From: CAZGVW01 sp964529265
GTDB lineage: Bacteria > Planctomycetota > Phycisphaerae > Phycisphaerales > UBA1924
NCBI GenBank assembly: GCA_964529265.1
Contig: CAZGVW010000287.1
Span: forward strand, 1 to 8,042
Reading direction: 5' to 3'
DNA: 8,042 nt
Program-made: the position numbers and the translations under genes
The notes under the pieces: generated by a model
What the model was told of the DNA's origin: nothing
Database searches by the model: none
What the model saw: the letters and a program-made list of their open reading frames with translations, nothing else
Part shown: positions 1 to 5,449 of the stretch, piece after piece
How the letters are laid out: each line of letters begins with the position of its first letter
Position numbering within the stretch: the stretch's first letter is position 1

Positions 1-697
1 CGTTGACCTGGGGCAGGGTGGCCCAGGGGTAGTTGCGGTTTCCGACGGGGTCGATGGGGGCGACGATGTCGATGACGACGTTGGTCTGCGACGCGAGGTG
101 GATGACGGCGCCGCCGCCCATGCTGTGGCCGACGATGACGATGATCGCGCTGGGGTTGTGCTGGCGGACGGCGGAGAGGAACAGTTTGGCGTCGGCGAGG
201 AACTGGTAGTCCTCGCCGGGGACGGCCTTGTTTGCGGCCTCGGCGGCGGTTGCGAATGTGTTGATGTTGCTGGCCGAGCCGGGGTGGGACTGGCTGGTGT
301 GCAGGGGGCGCTCCATGTAGGGCGCGAGGAGGTTGTTCCACCAGGCGTAGTGAACGTATGCGCCCTGCGACATGAGGTGGCGAGCGAAGTCATAGACCAT
401 CAGTTCGTCGAGGTAGGCGTTGCTGCGGTAGCCGCTGACGATGAGCGCATAGATGGGGCGGCCGTTCGGAACGGTGATGGAGTCGGCGGTGACGCCGGCG
501 TGCCCTTCCCAGACGTCGGGCCGGTCCCAGCCCTGGCCCTCTTCGTCGGGGGGTTGTCCGAGCTTGGGGAAATGGACGGTGAAGGTGGGTTCGGTGGGGG
601 GAGCGCAGTCCTGGGCCGCGGCGTCGCGGAGCCCTGCTGCGCCGGGAGCCAGGACTGCAACGAGGACCGCGGCTTTCCGCAAGCGGGAGCACGACAT
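1..697 (-). CDS. Secreted alpha/beta-hydrolase (lipase/esterase-like), 3' end beyond window
   Basis: The frame is open from the ATG at 697-695 to the left edge (232 codons), so the C-terminus is missing. Residues 1-28 look like a signal peptide: basic start (RLRK), hydrophobic stretch, then DAAAQD as a likely cleavage area. The mature part has a nucleophile elbow GHSMGGG with Ser192, and 24 residues later a strand ending in IDP (Asp216), a candidate catalytic acid. The Ser-to-Asp spacing and DP context resemble pancreatic-type lipases; the catalytic His would lie outside the window. The start is supported by a GAGAGG-like Shine-Dalgarno about 9 nt upstream. It lies 179 bp downstream of another secreted hydrolase on the same strand; that gap shows no clear promoter. 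The expected role is ester hydrolysis outside the cytoplasm, substrate unknown. It could also be a chlorophyllase/PETase-like esterase. The fold call is firm, the substrate is not. Confidence 0.85.
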   Translation of the reverse strand, partial: MSCSRLRKAAVLVAVLAPGAAGLRDAAAQDCAPPTEPTFTVHFPKLGQPPDEEGQGWDRPDVWEGHAGVTADSITVPNGRPIYALIVSGYRSNAYLDELMVYDFARHLMSQGAYVHYAWWNNLLAPYMERPLHTSQSHPGSASNINTFATAAEAANKAVPGEDYQFLADAKLFLSAVRQHNPSAIIVIVGHSMGGGAVIHLASQTNVVIDIVAPIDPVGNRNYPWATLPQVN

Positions 698-876
698 GGC
701 GGCGACCTCTCTTCACAAGAACGGCGATGCGGCGGGTTCGGTCCGCCGCTGTCTCATATCGTCCGAACACCCTGGAGCCACGTGCTGTCATTTGAGCGAA
801 GGCCAGGTCCGGTCCGATTCTCGCGGCGGGCTGTTGCCTGGCGGGCGTTATCCGGCGCCTTGCGGGGGCGTGAAGA

Positions 877-2490
877 CTAGACCGGGCACAATCCCCACGC
901 TCCGAGGAGGAGGCCGAGGTCGGTGGCGTTGACGGTGTTGTCGTTGTTGAGGTCGGCGGTGGAGGGTGGGGTGGTGACGGGGCCCCAGGCGCCGAGGAGT
1001 TGGCTGAGGTCGGTGGAGTTGATGAGGCCGTCGCCGTTGATATCGCCGGTGCAGGGCTGGGCGAACTCGAGGGCGACGTTATCGATCTCGACGACGGATT
1101 CGGACGCGGCGCCGCGGGAGTGGGTGAAGACGAGGGTGTAGGTGCGGGCGCGCGGGGTTTCGAGGGGGATTGGAACGGAGGCGAGCGTCCAGCCGGTGAC
1201 GGTGTCGAGGAGGATCGAGCCGAGTGGGATTGAGCCTGCGGGGCTGTTCAGGGAGACGACGAGGGCGTCATCGGGGGTGGCGGAATCGGCGGAGGTGGTG
1301 CGCATTTCGAAGATGACAGCCGCGGAGTTGGCTGGGAGGAAGAAGCGGTTGTGCGTGCGCGAGGCGCCGAAGGGGCCGGGGTTGCCGGGCGCGCCGCCCA
1401 GGCGGAGGAAGCCGTTGCCGGCGCCGCCGTTGACGATGGCTCCATCGCCGCCGCCGCCCTGGAACTGCCAGCCGGCGGTCGAGGCCTGATCGAACGAGCC
1501 GCCATATATGGAGGGGACGGGGCCGGGCGCTTCGCCGGGGCCGTTGGCGGGGCGCATGGCTTCGCCGCCGCCCAGGTGACTGAAGAACCAGCCGACCATG
1601 GTCCAGCCCTGCGGATACCAGTTGGTGCGCATGGCGTTGGAGATGGTCTGTTCGCCGTCGCTCGGATTCTGAGAGGTGTCAATCGTGCCGTGGTACCAGA
1701 GGTGCACATCGAGGTGGGAGAATGAGTAGCCGCCGCTGGAGAGCGCGGATTCGCTGAGTTGCACGTTGTGGTAGTTGGTGAGGGAGATGCCGTCGAAATC
1801 GCAGGAGTTGGGGAAGCCGCCGCCATCGGCGCGCCAGTAGTTGTCGGCGAACGTGATGTTGTTCCACTTGCGCGGGACGGAATCGCCCCAATCGGTGGAT
1901 GAGGGGAGGATGCAGGCATCGAGTGTGCCGTTGACGGGATGGGGATCGAGCGTGGTGAGTTGATCGACGGGGATGGCGTCGAGTGCGAGGCGCTCGACGA
2001 CTTCGCTCATGACGCAGGCGCCGCGGCTGTGGCCGAGGAGGTGGACGCGGCGGTTGGTGAGGAGATCGGCGACGGGGGCGGGGCCATCGGAGGCGCGGAA
2101 GCGCGGGTCGCGGAGGGCGGCGTGGAGGGCGTCAGCCGCGGCTTCGGAAAAGCCCCAGGCGTTGAGATCCGACTCGGCGGCCCAGTTGAAGATGATGGCG
2201 ATGTGCGCGGCGGGATCGCCGGTGGAGAAGACGAGATCGAGTTCGCCGGTGGAGACGTTGAGGCGGTAGATGGATCCTTCGCCGGCGCGGTCGATGACGG
2301 CTTCGGCCATGGACTGGACCCAGATTCCCTTGGACTGGGAGAAGCCGTGTGTGACGATGGTGGTGGTGGGGTCGGCGAGGGCCGTGGAGGTGGAAGCGGC
2401 GGCGGCGAGGGTGGCGAGGGCCACGGCAGCCGCGGGGAAAGGGGCGCGGGGGGAGCGGGGGTGTGGATTTGGCGTGTTGGTCTCCTCCAT
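877..2490 (-). CDS. Secreted lipase-like alpha/beta-hydrolase with dockerin-like C-terminal tail
   Basis: This 537-residue protein starts with a long n-region and a hydrophobic stretch ending TALA-DP (cleavage about residue 39). Residues 43-310 form an alpha/beta-hydrolase: HGF at 48-50 fits the oxyanion loop, GHSRGA carries Ser155, LDP carries Asp182, and His259, His263 or His267 could complete the triad. The HGF, GHSxGA and LDP series is typical of pancreatic-type lipases. Residues 330-478 are probably a beta-sandwich, ending in the common IDNVAL motif. Residues 480-537 hold two EF-hand/dockerin-like calcium loops (Asp483/Asn485/Asp487/Asp494 and Asp513/Asn515/Asp517/Asp524), each followed by LLGAWG, bracketed by Cys480 and Cys535. 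Such tails are common on exported Planctomycetota proteins; a surface or sorting role is inferred. No Shine-Dalgarno precedes the ATG, so the start is less certain, but the signal peptide needs this region. The adjacent downstream gene is another secreted hydrolase. Confidence 0.85.
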   Translation of the reverse strand: MEETNTPNPHPRSPRAPFPAAAVALATLAAAASTSTALADPTTTIVTHGFSQSKGIWVQSMAEAVIDRAGEGSIYRLNVSTGELDLVFSTGDPAAHIAIIFNWAAESDLNAWGFSEAAADALHAALRDPRFRASDGPAPVADLLTNRRVHLLGHSRGACVMSEVVERLALDAIPVDQLTTLDPHPVNGTLDACILPSSTDWGDSVPRKWNNITFADNYWRADGGGFPNSCDFDGISLTNYHNVQLSESALSSGGYSFSHLDVHLWYHGTIDTSQNPSDGEQTISNAMRTNWYPQGWTMVGWFFSHLGGGEAMRPANGPGEAPGPVPSIYGGSFDQASTAGWQFQGGGGDGAIVNGGAGNGFLRLGGAPGNPGPFGASRTHNRFFLPANSAAVIFEMRTTSADSATPDDALVVSLNSPAGSIPLGSILLDTVTGWTLASVPIPLETPRARTYTLVFTHSRGAASESVVEIDNVALEFAQPCTGDINGDGLINSTDLSQLLGAWGPVTTPPSTADLNNDNTVNATDLGLLLGAWGLCPV

Positions 2491-2524
2491 GGGGGTGTAG
2501 GGTACCAGTGGAGGGGTGGGGGGT

Positions 2525-2530
2525 GATATA
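2525..2530 (-). promoter_or_regulatory. Candidate -10 box for the dockerin-tailed lipase gene
   Basis: Read on the minus strand this is TATATC, inside a short AT-rich island (about 2524-2541) in otherwise GC-rich DNA, 35 nt upstream of the ATG at 2490. No convincing -35 box lies at the right distance. The call is only a composition-based candidate. Confidence 0.25.
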
Positions 2531-2570
2531 GAAATCTTTGGCGTGCGGCGGACGGAGGCAGGGTGTTTGT

Positions 2571-2616
2571 GCGCGTGGTGCAGACGCCCAAAGCCGCGGC
2601 TTCACCACGGCGCCCC
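2571..2616. repeat. Hairpin-forming dispersed repeat, copy A
   Basis: This segment aligns without gaps to 6540-6585 with about 37 of 46 identical bases. Its core is an imperfect stem: left arm CGTGGTGCAGAC (2574-2585), 12-nt loop (2586-2597), right arm GGCTTCACCACG (2598-2609), with 10 of 12 positions Watson-Crick paired. The two arms keep pairing in the other copy despite substitutions. It lies just upstream of the Shine-Dalgarno of the 2633 gene and between two divergent genes. It could be a small non-autonomous element or an RNA structural element; it matches no family I can name. Confidence 0.6.
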
Positions 2617-2632
2617 ATGGAGGAGCGCGGCG

Positions 2633-3022
2633 ATGCGACGTGAGGTTTCTGAACCGACTGGAGAGAAGAGGGAACGGCGGCGGCTGGAGGTCAAGGCGGC
2701 GCTGCTGCTGGCGGGTGCGGTGGTGATGGCGGCGGGGGTTGTGGTTGTTGTGGTTGCGAGTCCGTTCGCGGGGATGGTTGGTGGCGAAGTGTCGGCGGCG
2801 CGGGCGGGGCGGATGGTGAATGAAGGGCGGCTGGTTGGGCTCTCGTTGGAGGACGCGGCGAAGCGGTTGCGCGGGACGGCGCACCGGTTTGATGTGTACG
2901 ACAACGAGCAGGGGGAGGGATATGTGATCACGATTCCGCACAACGAGGGGTTGATGTCGTGGGCGGTGGTGGTGAATGTGCGTGAGGGAAGGGTTCAGGC
3001 GGCGGGGATGAGGTATGACTGA
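2633..3022 (+). CDS. Small single-pass membrane protein, function unknown
   Basis: I do not recognise this 129-residue protein. The ATG at 2633 is chosen because GGAGGAG (2619-2625) sits 7 nt upstream; an in-frame ATG at 2516 lacks a Shine-Dalgarno and would add 39 unconvincing residues. Residues 1-18 are charged (RREV, EKRERRR), residues 19-43 form a strongly hydrophobic helix rich in Ala and Val, and the remaining 85 residues are probably outside the membrane, oriented N-in by the positive-inside rule. The outer part contains LVGLSLEDAAKRL followed by predicted beta-strands ending in GRVQAAGMRYD. This is faintly like the small alpha-beta folds of SmpA/BamE-type proteins, but too weak to assign. 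It stands alone on the plus strand, convergent with the next gene, with hairpin repeat copy A upstream. Codons are G-ending, as in the other plus-strand genes, which supports it being real. Confidence 0.75.
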   Translation: MRREVSEPTGEKRERRRLEVKAALLLAGAVVMAAGVVVVVVASPFAGMVGGEVSAARAGRMVNEGRLVGLSLEDAAKRLRGTAHRFDVYDNEQGEGYVITIPHNEGLMSWAVVVNVREGRVQAAGMRYD

Positions 3023-3058
3023 GGTAGAGGTGGTAGGTGGTAGAGGGGGTAAGGCAGT

Positions 3059-3079
3059 GAGCGCGGCGGTTGCGCGCTC
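3059..3079. terminator. Hairpin between convergent genes, candidate bidirectional terminator
   Basis: A perfect 7-bp stem, GAGCGCG (3059-3065) and CGCGCTC (3073-3079), with a 7-nt loop. It lies in the 65-bp gap between the stop codons of two convergent genes (3022 and 3088), where a shared terminator is expected. No T-run follows on either strand, so it is not a classical intrinsic terminator. Confidence 0.5.
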
Positions 3080-3087
3080 GTGATGCG

Positions 3088-4182
3088 TTACGGGCAGGTT
3101 CCCCATGCGCCGAGGATGAGGGCGAGGTCGGCGGAACTCGTCTGGCCGTCGGCGTTGAGGTCGGTGGCGCAGGACGCCTGCTCAAGCACGAGCCAGTGTC
3201 CGAAGAGCGTCGTGTCGGTCGAATCGACGCCGAAGTAGGCGGAGCCCCAGCGGGAGTTGCGGTTGGTCCGGACCACGGCCACGCGGCGGGAGGATTCGCT
3301 CACGATGTCCGCGGTGAAGCCGAGGGTGAGGTCGGTGGCGAAGAAGTTGGGAAGGGTGACGCCGACGAGCGATTGGAGATGGATGGCGGGCGCGGTGTTG
3401 GACAGCCGGTCGATATTGGATCCGATGTTGGTGAGGCAGGCGTGCTCGAAGAGCGTCGCGACTTCGCTTTCGGTGGCGTAGCGGAAGCCTTCGAACTCCC
3501 CGCCGGGGCCGAGTTGGGCCTCGACCTCGGCGCAGGTGCGGCCGGCGGTCGCGGTGGTGTCAAGCCAGAGCAGGCCGGTCGCGGGATCGATGGTCAGCTT
3601 CTTGTCGCCGCGGGCCGCAAGGTCCACCTCGGCGAGGCGTGTGAAGCAATCGGAATCGATGACGATGTAGTGTCCGTAGCTCGTGGCGCCGGCGGCGGTG
3701 TTGCTGAAGTACGCGGCGGCCCTGCTTGTCGCGAGCTCGATCTGCACGATGCCGATCAGCCGCGACTCGCCGGTTGAGTGGTCTGCGGTGAAGCCGCTGG
3801 CGACATCGAACCCATTGACGTTCACGTGGGAGCGGCCGATGAGGTCTTGAAGGGCGACGGCGGGCGCGAAGTTTGCGGAGCTGAAGATGGCTCCTGAAAC
3901 CACGAGGCCGGCGTTCTGGAAGAGTTCATTGACTTCCGCGCCTGTGGCGTGGCGGTAGCCCTCGAAGTCGCCGCCGGGGCCGAACTGGCCGGAGACGTCG
4001 GTGTACGTGCGCCCAAAGGCGACGGTGATGTCGAGCCAGAGGAGGCCGGTTTCCGTGTCGAGCGTGAGCAAGCCGTCTCCAGCGGTCTGGAGGTCAACGG
4101 CGAGCAACTCGGCGCGGGCCGGGGCGACCGCCGCGGTGGCGGTGACGGCGAGGATTGTCGCGATGCGGGTGAGGTGGCGCAT
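3088..4182 (-). CDS. Secreted two-repeat protein with a dockerin-like C-terminal tag
   Basis: This is a 364-residue exported protein with a signal peptide (residues 1-24, cleavage near PARA-EL). The mature chain is two copies of one domain, about 25-177 and 186-334. Each begins VDL, then a [LI]D-x-x-TGLLWLD motif, GRT, an FGPGG/LGPGG turn, [ED]FEG[YF]R-x-AT and a Glu-Val-x-x-LF helix, and each has GFTAD about 130 residues in. The TGLLWLD...G-[YF]-R-x-AT pattern resembles a domain found in PEP-CTERM-type exported proteins and, more distantly, DUF1566. Residues 338-364 carry one calcium-loop repeat (Asp341, Asn343, Asp345, Asp352) followed by ILGAWG, closed by Cys338 and Cys363. No catalytic motif is visible, so a surface structural or binding role is likely. 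The start is well supported: AAGGAG (4194-4189 on minus) lies about 6-7 nt upstream. It sits 124 bp downstream of the HxlR-type gene, but its codirection may be coincidental. Confidence 0.85.
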   Translation of the reverse strand: MRHLTRIATILAVTATAAVAPARAELLAVDLQTAGDGLLTLDTETGLLWLDITVAFGRTYTDVSGQFGPGGDFEGYRHATGAEVNELFQNAGLVVSGAIFSSANFAPAVALQDLIGRSHVNVNGFDVASGFTADHSTGESRLIGIVQIELATSRAAAYFSNTAAGATSYGHYIVIDSDCFTRLAEVDLAARGDKKLTIDPATGLLWLDTTATAGRTCAEVEAQLGPGGEFEGFRYATESEVATLFEHACLTNIGSNIDRLSNTAPAIHLQSLVGVTLPNFFATDLTLGFTADIVSESSRRVAVVRTNRNSRWGSAYFGVDSTDTTLFGHWLVLEQASCATDLNADGQTSSADLALILGAWGTCP

Positions 4183-4306
4183 GGGATGGCTCCTTTTGCG
4201 TTTTGGGGCGTCTGAGTGGCGCCGCCGACGGGAACCAATCCGAGAATGGGCCGCGCGGAGCGACAGCCGGGAGGCGGGCGATTGAGTGAGTTCGGGTTTG
4301 GGGCCC

Positions 4307-4885
4307 TCAGGCCTCGGCGGCCGCGAGGGCGAGGTCGGCCGCGGCTTGGGCGAGGGGGCGGGCGCGGCGGGAGGGGCGGTAGACGCTGGCGGGGGGGTGT
4401 TCGTCGAGGAGGCGGCGTTCGACGAGGCCGGCGTCGAGGAGGGATTTCAGGGCGAGGGCGTGGGCGCGGGGGGTGACGCCGGGGAGGGAGGCGCGGAGGT
4501 CGCCGAATCGCTCGGCGCCGAAGCGCATGGCGGCGAGGATGGGCAGGGGCCACTTGTTGAGGCAGGTGTCGGCCGCGGCGAGGCGGTGGAGGCGGTCCAT
4601 GACGGCGGCGGCGGGGCGGGCGATGGCTTCGCCGAAGGGGGCGAGGATGTATTCGGGGCGCATGGGATGGCCGTAGCCGGGGTTTCGCATGACGAGGTCG
4701 GCCGCGATGAGGGCTTCGAGGGTTCGGGTGAGGGATTCGCGGGGGATGGCCAATTGGTTGGCGAGTGTGACGTGCTTGGCGCCGCGGGTGCTGCCGAGAC
4801 GGGCGACCACCGGTATGGCCCAGCGGTGGTGGCAGAGCCGGATGAGGGCGGCGAGGTCGGGCGTCATTTCTGCGGTCTCGACCAT
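4307..4885 (-). CDS. Transcriptional regulator with two tandem HxlR-type winged-helix domains
   Basis: This 192-residue cytosolic protein contains two HxlR-like winged helix-turn-helix units. Unit 1 (about 14-91) has RLCHHRWAIPVVARL, a recognition-helix region SLTRTLEALI, the wing with GYGHP and then EYILAPFGEA, matching the family's eYxLTxxG ending. Unit 2 (about 105-185) has CLNKWPLPILAAM, RFGDLRASLPGVTPR and LKSLLDAGLVERRL, closer to the family consensus. HxlR regulators normally carry one such unit and act as dimers; here one chain could bind as a built-in pseudo-dimer. Cys18 and Cys108 precede the two Trp positions and could be redox-sensing, but they do not occupy the usual HxlR sensor position. 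The ATG at 4885 has no Shine-Dalgarno and lies only about 5 nt from the predicted transcription start, so translation may be leaderless; Met7 is an alternative start. It is divergent from the VOC operon, so control of that operon and of itself is likely. Confidence 0.85.
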   Translation of the reverse strand: MVETAEMTPDLAALIRLCHHRWAIPVVARLGSTRGAKHVTLANQLAIPRESLTRTLEALIAADLVMRNPGYGHPMRPEYILAPFGEAIARPAAAVMDRLHRLAAADTCLNKWPLPILAAMRFGAERFGDLRASLPGVTPRAHALALKSLLDAGLVERRLLDEHPPASVYRPSRRARPLAQAAADLALAAAEA

Positions 4886-4913
4886 TGACGCGCATGAGTA
4901 TACCTGATATACA
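4885..4913 (+). promoter_or_regulatory. Strong sigma70-type promoter for the VOC operon
   Basis: TTGACG (4885-4890), a 17-bp spacer and TATACA (4908-4913) give a near-consensus promoter reading toward the gene at 5018. It predicts a start near 4920 and an untranslated leader of about 98 nt. The region is a sharp AT-rich island in GC-rich DNA. The -35 box touches the start codon of the divergent regulator gene. Confidence 0.7.
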
Positions 4914-4924
4914 AACAGTGCAAA
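4897..4924 (-). promoter_or_regulatory. Candidate promoter for the HxlR-type regulator gene
   Basis: Read on minus: TTTGCA (4924-4919), a 16-bp spacer, TATACT (4902-4897). The predicted transcript starts about 5 nt before the ATG at 4885, which agrees with the absence of a Shine-Dalgarno there. It overlaps the plus-strand operon promoter. Confidence 0.5.
4898..4912. promoter_or_regulatory. Candidate operator GTATA-n5-TATAC between divergent promoters
   Basis: GTATA (4898-4902) and TATAC (4908-4912) are an inverted repeat with a 5-bp centre. TATAC also recurs directly at a 9-bp step (4899-4903, 4908-4912). The element overlaps both -10 boxes, so a bound protein would block both directions. 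HxlR-family regulators commonly bind TA-rich, GTA/TAC-containing sites in divergent promoters, so the adjacent double-HxlR protein is the obvious candidate. The repeat partly reflects the two -10 boxes themselves. Confidence 0.5.
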
Positions 4925-4966
4925 GCGAAAAGCCGGGGGCGGATGGTGAATTGTCAGGGCTCAGCG

Positions 4967-5014
4967 CGTCGCTCCTTGAACAGGGGGGCGGCGGGCCAAC
5001 AGAAAGGAGCGACG
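4967..5014 (+). promoter_or_regulatory. Leader hairpin that would mask the Shine-Dalgarno of the first VOC gene
   Basis: CGTCGCTCCTT (4967-4977) is perfectly complementary to AAGGAGCGACG (5004-5014), separated by 26 nt. The right arm contains the whole Shine-Dalgarno and ends 3 nt before the ATG at 5018, so the folded RNA would hide the ribosome site. The same anti-Shine-Dalgarno arm also matches 9 nt at the next gene's site (CAAGGAGCG, 5436-5444). It could act as a translational switch such as a thermometer, ligand or protein-bound leader; no known riboswitch class is recognised. Confidence 0.55.
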
Positions 5015-5017
5015 GCG

Positions 5018-5398
5018 ATGGGCGTTGGATTTGAATGGTCGAAGGGGCTGACCTGCTCGATGCAGTGCGCGGACATGGGGCGGAGCATCACGTGGTGCAC
5101 GGATGTGCTGGGGTTCAACCTGCTTTACAAGGTTGATGACATGGGCTGGTGCGAGCTGGCGTCGTGCATGCCGGGTGTGAACGTGGGGTATTCGCAGGTG
5201 GAGAAGCCGGAAGTGAAGGGGGGCGCCACGCTGACGTGGGGCGTGAAGGACATCGCGAAGGCGCGGAAGGAACTGGAAGGGAAGAAGGTGCGGTTCGACG
5301 GGGACACGATCGAGATTCCGGGGCTGGTGAGGCTGGCGACGTTCTTCGACCCGGACGGGAACAAGTTCATGTTTTTTCAGGATCTGCAGGGGCAGTAG
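5018..5398 (+). CDS. Cytosolic VOC-superfamily (glyoxalase/dioxygenase fold) protein
   Basis: This 126-residue protein has no signal peptide. The start at 5018 is set by AAAGGAG (5003-5009) with 8-nt spacing; an in-frame ATG at 4943 has none. It shows the VOC layout: strand LTCSMQCA, helix GRSITWCTDVLGF, strands CELAS and VNVGY, a second half with ATLTWGVKDI, a helix KARKELE, and the signature VRLATFFDPDGNKFMFFQ. VOC members include glyoxalase I, extradiol dioxygenases and resistance proteins. The usual metal ligands are not evident: the first strand lacks His, and after DPDGN the usual Glu position is Met118. It may therefore bind rather than convert a ligand, or use another mechanism. Five Cys in the first 50 residues (13, 17, 27, 45, 50) are unusual for so short a protein. 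It is first in a three-gene operon and a clear paralogue of the next gene. The divergent HxlR-type gene suggests regulation by reactive or electrophilic compounds, by analogy with YodB/CatR-catDE in Bacillus. Confidence 0.85.
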   Translation: MGVGFEWSKGLTCSMQCADMGRSITWCTDVLGFNLLYKVDDMGWCELASCMPGVNVGYSQVEKPEVKGGATLTWGVKDIAKARKELEGKKVRFDGDTIEIPGLVRLATFFDPDGNKFMFFQDLQGQ

Positions 5399-5449
5399 GT
5401 GGTAGGTAGGGACAGAAGTGGGGAGGGTGGGTGCTCAAGGAGCGTTGAC

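Noticed and set aside
98..880. Long plus-strand open frame opposite the left-edge hydrolase
   Set aside because: It is a shadow of the minus-strand hydrolase with its signal peptide and GHSMGGG motif. Its own translation is low-complexity Gly/Val/Ala/Asp with no recognisable domain.
1939..2526. Plus-strand 195-residue open frame over the lipase N-terminus
   Set aside because: Its Gly/Glu-rich translation is typical of the antisense of a GC-rich gene, while the minus frame has a signal peptide, catalytic motif and downstream domains.
4286..4888. Plus-strand 200-residue open frame antisense to the regulator gene
   Set aside because: It is Gly/Glu-rich shadow translation; the minus frame shows two clear winged-helix units.
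3822..4895. Minus-strand 357-residue open frame spanning the regulator and the start of the two-repeat protein
   Set aside because: Its Pro/Arg-rich translation is typical of an out-of-frame reading of GC-rich DNA, and it overlaps two well-supported genes.
4943..5017. Upstream in-frame ATG extending the first VOC protein by 25 residues
   Set aside because: There is no Shine-Dalgarno there, whereas AAAGGAG sits 8 nt before 5018. The extension would also cover the leader hairpin.
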